Of a stretch of 52,814 nucleotides of DNA, positions 48,055 to 52,814 are shown piece by piece. The stretch is from a virus, in the IMG/VR virus record IMGVR_UViG_3300025151_000048, positions 1 to 52,814 of that record; one strand, 5' to 3'. Each line of letters begins with the position of its first letter. The first letter of the stretch is position 1. The notes below the pieces were generated by a model, which was not told the DNA's origin, made no database searches, and saw only the letters and a program-made list of their open reading frames with translations. Position numbers and translations under genes: made by a program.

Positions 48055-48320
48055 GAAATGAATATAATGGGTGGACAAATTATGCCACGTGGAGAGTAAA
48101 TTTAGAGATATTTGATAATTACCAATGGGACGATGAAGAAATTAAGAATCTAACGGTTGATTATCTTGAAGAAATGATAGAAAACTACGTATTTGACCAT
48201 CATGGTGATATGGGATTAATGGAAAGTTATGCAAGAGCATTTTTAAGTGAAGTAAATTATTACGAAATAAAACAAGAAATATTAGAAGATTATGAAAATG
48301 AAAAAAAATATAATAGATGA
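48048..48320 (+). CDS. Small conserved protein with GWTNYATW motif
   Basis: 90 residues: MVRNEYNGWTNYATWRVNLEIFDNYQWDDEEIKNL, acidic and helical to the end. The N-x-G-W-T-N-Y-x-T-W-x-V-N-L pattern occurs in small proteins of many phages and plasmids (I know it as a DUF7249-type family) without established function. Its start overlaps the membrane protein stop by 7 bases. Confidence concerns the gene, not a role. Confidence 0.8.
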   Translation: MVRNEYNGWTNYATWRVNLEIFDNYQWDDEEIKNLTVDYLEEMIENYVFDHHGDMGLMESYARAFLSEVNYYEIKQEILEDYENEKKYNR

Positions 48321-48612
48321 AATGGTGTTTGACACCAAAAATGACAGATGGATATTCTTAAGTGACCTAGATTCTGGTGAATTTGAATATAATAATAAAT
48401 TGGTGAAAGTATTTACTACTGATAGAGGATATAAATTTTTCCAAACTAATTGGGGAAATACTCAAATATCTTCAATATCTTGGCAAAATTGTAAAGATAT
48501 TATTAAAGATAGAACAGAAAATGCAGAACATTATGCAAAATTAGAACAATTAAGTTCAGATACTCTTGCAGAAATGTATAAAAATAACCATAATAACTGG
48601 ACAGGAGATTAA
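48292..48612 (+). CDS. Small early protein, unknown
   Basis: 106 residues: MKMKKNIIDEMVFDTKNDRWIFLSDLDSGEFEYNNKLVKVFTTDRG, then YKFFQTNWGNTQISSISWQNCKDIIKDRTENAEHYAKL. Beta-rich first half and helical second half. It overlaps the preceding gene by 29 bases; an alternative ATG at 48298 is two codons later. No family recognised. Confidence 0.7.
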   Translation: MKMKKNIIDEMVFDTKNDRWIFLSDLDSGEFEYNNKLVKVFTTDRGYKFFQTNWGNTQISSISWQNCKDIIKDRTENAEHYAKLEQLSSDTLAEMYKNNHNNWTGD

Positions 48613-48615
48613 AAT

Positions 48616-48741
48616 ATGAAAAGAGATTTATATAGATTTGCAAAAGCAAGAAAATACGGTGAAAGAATTATATTGTGGGAAGACGAATGGTATAGAAAAT
48701 ACAATAAAAATTACAATGTAAGTGCGAAACTAAATGGATAA
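48616..48741 (+). CDS. Very small basic protein
   Basis: A 41-codon gene: MKRDLYRFAKARKYGERIIL, then WEDEWYRKYNKNYNVSAKLNG. Highly basic with aromatic residues. It starts 3 bases after the previous stop. Its last codons lie within the motif copy at 48723-48743. Function unknown; could be a short nucleic-acid-binding peptide. Confidence 0.6.
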   Translation: MKRDLYRFAKARKYGERIILWEDEWYRKYNKNYNVSAKLNG

Positions 48742-48743
48742 TA
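48723..48743 (+). promoter_or_regulatory. TGCGAA-N8-GATAATA motif, copy 3
   Basis: TGCGAA, 8 bases (including CTAAAT), then GATAATA, 7 bases before the start at 48751 and overlapping the end of the 41-residue gene. Confidence 0.65.
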
Positions 48744-48750
48744 TAATTGT

Positions 48751-48939
48751 ATGAGATGTAAATGTAAAAATATAATTCCACAAGGTAGATTGCGATTAGG
48801 TTATAAAACTTGTGTAAATTGTTCAACAGTAGAAATGCATAGTTATATACCTATAATAGCAAATAAACAAATACAAGAATTGCAAATAGTTTCGCCATCA
48901 CTATCTGCGTTAGTACATAAATCATGGCGTAGAAAATAG
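48751..48939 (+). CDS. DksA/TraR-type zinc-ribbon protein
   Basis: 62 residues: M-R-C-K-C-K-N-I-I-P-Q-G-R-L-R-L-G-Y-K-T-C-V-N-C-S. C3, C5, C21 and C24 with I-P-x-x-R-L-x-x-G between them resemble the zinc-ribbon end of DksA/TraR proteins, which bind RNA polymerase through the secondary channel. The long coiled coil of DksA is missing, so this would be a minimal zinc-ribbon version. A role in redirecting host transcription is inferred. Confidence 0.6.
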   Translation: MRCKCKNIIPQGRLRLGYKTCVNCSTVEMHSYIPIIANKQIQELQIVSPSLSALVHKSWRRK

Positions 48940-48943
48940 AGAA

Positions 48944-49060
48944 ATGATACAATTAATATTAAGTGACATTAGGTTTTTAATACTACAGTATAAAGACGGT
49001 AAAATAGAAATAAAAGAATTATTAAATAAATTAGAAGAATTAATAAATGAATACAATTAA
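48944..49060 (+). CDS. Very small helical protein
   Basis: A 38-codon gene: MIQLILSDIRFLILQYKDGK followed by a Glu/Lys/Leu helix ending LINEYN. A basic/hydrophobic first half could associate with membrane. It starts 4 bases after the previous stop and overlaps the next start by 14 bases, which supports translation. Function unknown. Confidence 0.55.
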   Translation: MIQLILSDIRFLILQYKDGKIEIKELLNKLEELINEYN

Positions 49061-49247
49061 ATTTACAAGTAAAACAACATTAAAATTAAATGGTGTTGAG
49101 TATGGTGGATATGAATTAGGTGAAATACCACCAAGTTTTGGATACAAAGAAAAATTTGATGGCGTGAATGAACACGGTGAAGACAAATTTAAATATGGTA
49201 TTAACCAATGGTTTAATTATAAAGGATTAACATGGGTAATAAAGTAA
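49047..49247 (+). CDS. Small early protein, unknown
   Basis: 66 residues: MNTIKFTSKTTLKLNGVEYGGYELGEIPPSFGYKEKFDGV, then KFKYGINQWFNYKGLTWVIK. Beta-rich with several Gly/Tyr. Overlaps both neighbours slightly. No family recognised. Confidence 0.65.
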   Translation: MNTIKFTSKTTLKLNGVEYGGYELGEIPPSFGYKEKFDGVNEHGEDKFKYGINQWFNYKGLTWVIK

Positions 49248-49453
49248 TAAAAGTAATACAATATGTCTTAGTAGGTGGAATATGTTTTATATTAGGTATA
49301 TTTTATACATTTTATAAAATTGACCAAAGAGTATGGGACGAAACCATTAATAAAGCATGGGACATAGAAAATAGAGCAATGAATTTTCCAGAGAAATCTT
49401 GTTATAATTGGCAAGATATTGAACTAATAATCTTTGGTGAAATACAAGAATAA
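49232..49453 (+). CDS. Small membrane-anchored protein
   Basis: 73 residues: a basic start (MGNKVIKVI), a clear transmembrane segment (QYVLVGGICFILGIFYTFY, about 10-28), then an acidic soluble tail with IDQRVWDETINKAWDIENRAM. It probably faces the cytoplasm or periplasm as a single-pass protein. Its stop codon's last base is also the first base of the tRNA-like RNA's acceptor stem at 49453. Confidence 0.7.
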   Translation: MGNKVIKVIQYVLVGGICFILGIFYTFYKIDQRVWDETINKAWDIENRAMNFPEKSCYNWQDIELIIFGEIQE

Positions 49454-49721
49454 GCTAGACGAGTAGGTTAATAGGTATGATTAAAGGCGTAATCCTGACG
49501 AAGGTGAGAAAAACGGCTCGATGATTACACATAACTGAATTGCTAGCACTTGACCGGAAGCGCAATAGCGACTCGAGGTTGGATAACTAGGTATGGCGTG
49601 GAGAAGGCATAAAGAGTATAAGTCTAGGTAGCGTGCACGCAAGTGCAAACGGGAGCATCTCAGCTGATTATCCCACTAACTACTGACGAGTAAAGAGGTT
49701 CGATTCCTCTTCTAGTTGCTA
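49453..49721 (+). ncRNA. tRNA-like RNA with large structured insert
   Basis: Acceptor AGCTAGA (49453-49459) pairs with TCTAGTT (49711-49717; one G-U). The T-arm is AGAGG-TTCGATT-CCTCT (49694-49710). Discriminator G and CTA follow. A second stem, AGTAGGTTA (49462-49470) with TAACTACT (49678-49685) and one bulged base, closes a ~207-base insert. The insert shows group I intron-like elements: GACTCGA (from 49570) as a possible R element, AAAGAGTATAAGTCT (49611-49625) as S, a TATG...CATA hairpin, and a TGCAC-GCAA-GTGCA hairpin (49634-49647) like P9. An intron-containing tRNA or a tmRNA-like RNA are alternatives. No D-arm is visible. Confidence 0.55.
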
Positions 49722-49734
49722 AAATTAATAAATT

Positions 49735-49929
49735 ATGAGTGTGACAAAAGAAATAGATAGAATTGCAGGTGAAATAGCCAAAGATTTAGAACCAAAACTA
49801 TTTGAAATGGTATCATGGGGAATAGATAATACTGATTTAGATGTAGTAGAAGGTGATGAGTTTATAGAGCTAGTGACACACATTAGCAATCAAGTATTAA
49901 TTAAATTAAAAAATAATATAAATGAGTGA
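49735..49929 (+). CDS. Small acidic early protein
   Basis: 64 residues: MSVTKEIDRIAGEIAKDLEPKLFEMVSWGIDNTDLDVVEGDEFIELVTHISNQVLIKL and a short tail. Predicted helical, acidic. It follows the tRNA-like RNA by 13 bases and overlaps the next gene by 8 bases. No family recognised. Confidence 0.65.
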   Translation: MSVTKEIDRIAGEIAKDLEPKLFEMVSWGIDNTDLDVVEGDEFIELVTHISNQVLIKLKNNINE

Positions 49930-50173
49930 TAGCGTAAAAAAGTATTATGAAATGAAGGAAGACGGTGAGTTTAACAACGTAGAATGGGCAAGATACATAT
50001 GGGTATTAGATTTCGAACGAGGTAAAGTATACAGATATGATATAAGAAGCAGTTGGAACCATGGTGAATGGAATCCAGATTCTGAAAAATGTGAAGAATT
50101 TTTAATAAAAATGGGTCACTCAATAGGTAATATAGAATGGATGGTATGTGCTGAAAGCGAAGTATCATACTAA
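49922..50173 (+). CDS. Small Trp-rich early protein
   Basis: 83 residues: MSDSVKKYYEMKEDGEFNNVEWARYIWVLDFERGKVYRYDIRSSW, then HGEWNPDSEKCEEFLIKMGHSIGNIEWMVCAESEVSY. Acidic, aromatic-rich. The start overlaps the previous stop by 8 bases. Function unknown. Confidence 0.7.
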   Translation: MSDSVKKYYEMKEDGEFNNVEWARYIWVLDFERGKVYRYDIRSSWNHGEWNPDSEKCEEFLIKMGHSIGNIEWMVCAESEVSY

Positions 50174-50185
50174 TTACAAAGCAAA

Positions 50186-50206
50186 TGCGAATAAAAAACG
50201 ATAATA
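50186..50206 (+). promoter_or_regulatory. TGCGAA-N8-GATAATA motif, copy 4
   Basis: TGCGAA (50186-50191), 8 bases, then GATAATA (50200-50206), preceded by ACAAAGCAAA. The ATG at 50185 lies inside this motif, so the ATG at 50218 is the more credible start of the next gene. Confidence 0.65.
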
Positions 50207-50217
50207 AAATAAAACAA

Positions 50218-50448
50218 ATGCAAACATTATATCAAAGACTAAAACCAAATCTTAAAGTTAAACTTAAATACAATTCAATTAAGTACAAAGAAGGTCCAAG
50301 ACAAGTAATTGCAGAGTTACATAGATTTCATAACTACTCTGAATTAACTGTTGGAACTGTTAAAGACTTGGTATTATATTCAGATATAGATGACAGAAGA
50401 TGGGACTCTATTGACTGGAGATATGGTGATAAATTATTTAACAATTAA
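50218..50448 (+). CDS. Small basic early protein
   Basis: 76 residues from the ATG at 50218: MQTLYQRLKPNLKVKLKYNSIKYKEGPRQ, then VIAELHRFHNYSELTVGTVKDLVLYSDIDDRRWDSIDWRYGDKLFNN. The earlier ATG at 50185 would add MRIKNDNKIKQ, but it lies in the conserved motif, so I prefer 50218, 11 bases downstream of it. Basic first half, acidic second half. Not recognised. Confidence 0.65.
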   Translation: MQTLYQRLKPNLKVKLKYNSIKYKEGPRQVIAELHRFHNYSELTVGTVKDLVLYSDIDDRRWDSIDWRYGDKLFNN

Positions 50449-50459
50449 AATAAAGGATT

Positions 50460-50912
50460 ATGAGTAAAAAATTATTAACAGAAGACCTTATTCTCAAAAA
50501 ATTATTTGATAAAGGCATTAGAGAGCCGGGAACTTTCGAAATTGATGATGTATTAGATGACTTATTAAGTCATTATGGTGCAGAAATAAGAGATGACTGG
50601 GGCGGTTCATTTAATATATGGTTTTATACTGAATCAACTACTGATGGGTATGAAGTATATGTTGCAACAGAAAATGAAACTAGCCCATATATTGGCGAAG
50701 ATGTATATTATTATGAAAATGATTGGCTTGAAAAATTACCTAATGCAATTATTGATGGTTTATCTATCCATTTAGATAATTATCATAGAGATGATTATGC
50801 ATTTGAAGATGCAATAAATGAGGTATATGATATATATTGGAATGATATGAAAGAAGATGTTGAATCTGAGTTAATCGAAGAAGGTTATAGTTGGCCATCT
50901 AAAGATGAATAA
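50460..50912 (+). CDS. Acidic early protein, unknown
   Basis: 150 residues, strongly acidic: MSKKLLTEDLILKKLFDKGIREPGTFEIDDVLDDLLSHYGAEIRDD, ATENETSPYIGEDVYYYENDWLEKLPNAIIDGLSIHLDNYHRDDYAFEDAINEVYDIYWNDMKEDVE. DNA-mimic acidic proteins are common among early phage genes, but nothing beyond charge supports that here. It ends 5 bases before the third tRNA-like RNA. Confidence 0.65.
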   Translation: MSKKLLTEDLILKKLFDKGIREPGTFEIDDVLDDLLSHYGAEIRDDWGGSFNIWFYTESTTDGYEVYVATENETSPYIGEDVYYYENDWLEKLPNAIIDGLSIHLDNYHRDDYAFEDAINEVYDIYWNDMKEDVESELIEEGYSWPSKDE

Positions 50913-50917
50913 ACAAA

Positions 50918-51003
50918 GGGCGTGAAATGGTTAGACATTGGCAATTACTTTTAATCGAAGGAAAAGCAATGTAACGCAGGTTCGATTCCTGCCACGTCCA
51001 CTA
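50918..51003 (+). ncRNA. tRNA-like RNA with extended hairpin
   Basis: Acceptor GGGCGTG (50918-50924) pairs with CACGTCC (50993-50999; one G-U), and the T-arm is GCAGG-TTCGATT-CCTGC (50976-50992). Between them a hairpin has ACATTG/CAATGT (50935-50940, 50967-50972) and CTTTT/AAAAG (50948-50952, 50962-50966) stems and loop AATCGAAGG. No D-arm is visible and no standard anticodon stem-loop is formed. Discriminator A and CTA follow. Confidence 0.55.
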
Positions 51004-51425
51004 AATGGAGTGTAAGTCGTTCCCGAAAACCGGCCCACCGGAAATCGGGGCATCTCCAAAGAGTAGTAATCGATTTAAAACTAATGCGCTACTCAGGGTT
51101 GGTGACTCCCAAGACAAATCACATTAGGGACTAAGTGCCGATATGTGAATCACCTGTAATAAGAAGAGACTGCTGGGGTTTCTTCCCCCTAAAATATAAT
51201 GGGTTAAAACACGAAGGACGGAATAATATAGTGGCTACTAAGCGGATACGCACAAAACCACAAATTTCTCAACTTGGTAAACGTGAGTCAGGTCAATGAG
51301 TTAGATATTAGACCTCAGAAAGCGTGGGTACGTGCACAGTGCCACCCAAAAATACTATAGGTGTGGGCACGCGTGCGGTGCTGTTACTTGACCTGAGAAA
51401 AGACGTACAAGCACACCTAAAATAT
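51004..51425 (+). ncRNA. Structured non-coding RNA region
   Basis: About 420 bases without a reading frame of note, GC-richer than the flanks. Supported stems include a symmetric hairpin CCCGA-AAA-CCGG-CCCA-CCGG-AAA-TCGGG (51022-51049) closed by TGGAG/CTCCA (51006-51010, 51054-51058); GAGTAG/CTACTC (51061-51066, 51089-51094); a perfect 9-bp helix TCAGGTCAA/TTGACCTGA (51288-51296, 51388-51396); and AGGTGTG/CACACCT (51359-51365, 51412-51418), which crosses the previous helix to form a pseudoknot. Two related GTGGG-x-ACG...GTGC segments (51324-51342 and 51363-51381) repeat. It could be a single ornate phage RNA of the kind found beside phage tRNAs (GOLLD, ROOL); family not shown. Confidence 0.5.
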
Positions 51426-51499
51426 GGCGGGATGGAGCAGATGGTCAGCTCGCGAGCCTCATAAGCTCGAGGTCGTAGGTTCGAATCCTACTCCCGCAC
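51426..51499 (+). tRNA. tRNA-Met (CAT anticodon)
   Basis: A full cloverleaf: acceptor GGCGGGA with TCCCGCA, D-arm GAGC-AGATGGTCA-GCTC, anticodon arm CGAGC-CTCATAA-GCTCG (anticodon CAT), T-arm GTAGG-TTCGAAT-CCTAC. The first pair is G1:A72, a mismatch like that of initiator tRNAs, but the three G-C pairs typical of initiator anticodon stems are missing. Discriminator C is followed by CTAA, not CCA, as in the three tRNA-like RNAs. It could also be a CAT-anticodon Ile tRNA if position 34 is modified. Confidence 0.85.
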
Positions 51500-51512
51500 C
51501 TAAATTAAAATT

Positions 51513-51596
51513 ATGACAACAACTGAAGAAGCACTATTAGTATTAGGTATATTCTTAGCAATATGTTTATTACTAGTGTCTTTAATTAAAGATTAA
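51513..51596 (+). CDS. Tiny membrane peptide
   Basis: 27 codons: MTTTEEALLVLGIFLAICLL followed by LVSLIKD. A single transmembrane stretch covers most of it. It starts 13 bases after the tRNA, with an A-rich leader (AATTAAAATT). Function unknown. Confidence 0.5.
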   Translation: MTTTEEALLVLGIFLAICLLLVSLIKD

Positions 51597-51598
51597 AT

Positions 51599-51841
51599 AT
51601 GGGAACACCAACAAGAATGTTCTCTTTTTGGAGAGACACAAATGATTTACACAAACCTATTACTGAAGAATGTGAAATAGTATCAATACCGTTTAGAAGT
51701 AATTTAGGACCAGAGCTAATTACTAAAGTAATGAAATCTGGCGAATATGAAATAATTGGTATACAAGAAGATGGTACTTGGACTATAGAAATTATAGCAA
51801 GAAAAATAGATAAACCAATATACGAATTTAAAGAAGATTAA
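51599..51841 (+). CDS. Small early protein, unknown
   Basis: 80 residues: MGTPTRMFSFWRDTNDLHKPITEECEIVSIPFRSNLGPELITKVMKSGEYEIIGIQEDGTWTIEIIARK and an acidic end. Beta-rich. It has the MGT start shared with the next gene and lies 2 bases after the peptide gene. Not recognised. Confidence 0.65.
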   Translation: MGTPTRMFSFWRDTNDLHKPITEECEIVSIPFRSNLGPELITKVMKSGEYEIIGIQEDGTWTIEIIARKIDKPIYEFKED

Positions 51842-51842
51842 T

Positions 51843-52286
51843 ATGGGAACAAGAAGTTTAACTAGAGTAATACCTAGACAAGAAGGTCTTAGTTTTAATC
51901 AAGGCCATGAAAACGGGGAGTTAGCTTATGTAAATATGTATCGTCACTTTGATGGTTATCCAGAAGGTCACGGCTTAGACTTAGCTGAATTCTTAAAAGA
52001 TATGAAAATAATAAATGGTATAACCGATGAAGCAGAATTAAATACTCATGCTAATGGAGCAGGGTGTCTTGCGGCACAAATGGTAAAATATTTTAAAGAA
52101 GGTCCGGGATATATTAATTTATATCCTACCGATAATGATTACGGGTGGATGGATTATGTTTATACCATTTTTCCTAAAGAAAATGAGCCTTGCTTTATAT
52201 CTATTTATAGTACGGGTAAAAGAGAATGTATATTTGTGGGTACACCTGAACAATTATTAAAAAAATACAAACCAAATACGGATTAA
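51843..52286 (+). CDS. Conserved phage protein with MGTRS start
   Basis: 147 residues: MGTRSLTRVIPRQEGLSFNQGHENGELAYVNMYRHFDGYPEGHG, LDLAEFLKDMK, then EKNEPCFISIYSTGK-like beta sequence. The M-G-T-R-S-L...Y-R-x-F-D-G-Y-P-x-G-H-G...L-A-x-F-L pattern occurs in proteins from many phages and bacteria, with no established function. The start and the HFDGYPEGHG core support a compact folded domain. Confidence 0.8.
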   Translation: MGTRSLTRVIPRQEGLSFNQGHENGELAYVNMYRHFDGYPEGHGLDLAEFLKDMKIINGITDEAELNTHANGAGCLAAQMVKYFKEGPGYINLYPTDNDYGWMDYVYTIFPKENEPCFISIYSTGKRECIFVGTPEQLLKKYKPNTD

Positions 52287-52297
52287 ATACGATAATA
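52277..52297 (+). promoter_or_regulatory. TGCGAA-N8-GATAATA motif, copy 5 (variant)
   Basis: TACGGA, 8 bases, then GATAATA (52291-52297), only 3 bases before the start at 52301. The first box has two changes against the other copies (TACGGA versus TGCGAA), while the spacing and the second box are kept. Confidence 0.6.
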
Positions 52298-52300
52298 TAA

Positions 52301-52534
52301 ATGACTAAAAAAGAAATTGAAAAAATATCACAACGAGTAGCAGAACTTATACTTAATCAACTACATGAAGGATTATTGCTAGATATTCAGCCTGATGAAG
52401 AAGAAGAATTACTAGCTGAATTAGCAAAATGTATGACTTTAATGGATAAATATTTAAAAGCAGAAGATTACGAAAGATGTGATTTATTACAGAAAAAAAT
52501 TAAAGCAATAGAATTAAAATTAAAAAACCTATGA
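52301..52534 (+). CDS. Small coiled-coil, UVR-like protein
   Basis: 77 residues: MTKKEIEKISQRVAELILNQLHEGLLLDIQPDEEEELLAEL, then MDKYLKAEDYERCDLLQKKIKAIELKLKNL. The final ~30 residues resemble the UVR motif of UvrB/UvrC (E-D-Y-E-x-C/A-x-x-L-x-x-K-I-x-x-x-E), used for protein contacts. It overlaps the ligase start by 4 bases (ATGA). A partner role for the ligase/replication module is inferred. Confidence 0.6.
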   Translation: MTKKEIEKISQRVAELILNQLHEGLLLDIQPDEEEELLAELAKCMTLMDKYLKAEDYERCDLLQKKIKAIELKLKNL

Positions 52535-52814
52535 TGAAACCAATGTTAGCACACAAGTTTGATGATAGTCGAGTTGACTGGTCATTACCTGTGTATATAC
52601 AACCAAAACTAGATGGCGTTCGCTGTCTATTTACTAAAGATGGTGCGTATTCTCGTACCGGTAAAGAATTTATGAATGTATCTCACTTGAGAACTACATT
52701 GCTGCCGTTTTTTAGGCAACACCCAGACGTTGTGCTTGACGGTGAATTATATAATCATGAACTTAAACATGATTTTGAAAAGATTATTTCATTAGTTCGT
52801 AAGCAAAAGCCTAC
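52531..52814 (+). CDS. ATP-dependent DNA ligase, 3' end outside
   Basis: Starts ATG-ATG at 52531/52534; 94 full codons are visible. Motif I is Q-P-K-L-D-G-V-R-C with the adenylated Lys at 26, then S-R-T-G-K-E-F (motif IIIa-like), and V-L-D-G-E-L-Y-N-H (motif III). It would seal nicks during phage DNA replication, recombination or repair. It overlaps the preceding gene by 4 bases (ATGA), indicating coupling, and marks the start of a replication/repair module beyond the window. Confidence 0.9.
   Translation, partial: MMKPMLAHKFDDSRVDWSLPVYIQPKLDGVRCLFTKDGAYSRTGKEFMNVSHLRTTLLPFFRQHPDVVLDGELYNHELKHDFEKIISLVRKQKP

Noticed and set aside
48942-49062. CRISPR-like AT repeats around the small early genes
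   Set aside because: Repeats of AATTAAAT type are only compositional; there are no regular repeats with spacers.
49496-49688. Hammerhead ribozyme cores, from CTGACGA at 49496 and 49683
   Set aside because: Neither CTGACGA is followed by a stem II hairpin and GAAA in the right place, and no cleavage-site helix could be found.
49453-49721. Standard tmRNA gene
   Set aside because: It has no tag-peptide frame, and the 5' end lacks the typical G-rich start. Kept only as an alternative.

Overview
This window is part of an AT-rich, tightly packed genome of a tailed double-stranded DNA phage, most likely podovirus-like and infecting a marine Bacteroidota (Flavobacteriia-type) host. I see terminase, portal, scaffold, capsid, connector and tail genes but no sheath, baseplate or recognisable tape measure. 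The host is inferred from three things. Gene starts lack Shine-Dalgarno sequences and sit behind A-rich leaders of the AATTAAAATT-ATG type. The exported protein at the left edge has a flavobacterial-style signal peptide. The structural gene order also resembles crAss-like and Cellulophaga-type podoviruses. All reading frames follow the standard code.

The genome is split by a divergent intergenic region at 46687-47153. Everything left of it is on the minus strand and forms the late/virion block. Reading leftward it holds small structural proteins, GroEL plus GroES, a winged-helix protein, a set of head or internal proteins sharing an SPIKQ-like motif, a 3TM-type holin, a fibre cluster (790 aa, and 1317 aa with a peptidase S74 chaperone domain), small conserved proteins, terminase, portal, scaffold, capsid, connectors, very large tail proteins, and a giant 3160-residue protein with HEIGH metalloprotease and HAD-like motifs. 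An exported protein runs off the left edge.

Everything right of the region is on the plus strand and looks early: about 16 very small genes, mostly without recognisable function, ending in an ATP-dependent DNA ligase cut by the right edge. Replication genes probably continue beyond it. Several of these genes are preceded by a shared bipartite motif, TGCGAA-N8-GATAATA, a candidate phage-specific promoter.

The least ordinary part lies among the early genes. Besides one normal tRNA-Met(CAT) there are three tRNA-like RNAs with a perfect or near-perfect 7-bp acceptor stem and a perfect T-arm but no recognisable D-arm. They carry progressively larger inserts (about 11, 51 and 234 nt). All four elements end in a discriminator followed by CTA instead of CCA. 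The largest insert has group I intron-like signatures, and a further 420-nt GC-richer, highly structured stretch with a predicted pseudoknot lies just before the tRNA. This RNA cluster, the SPIKQ motif and the bipartite promoter-like motif are the best candidates for undescribed biology here.
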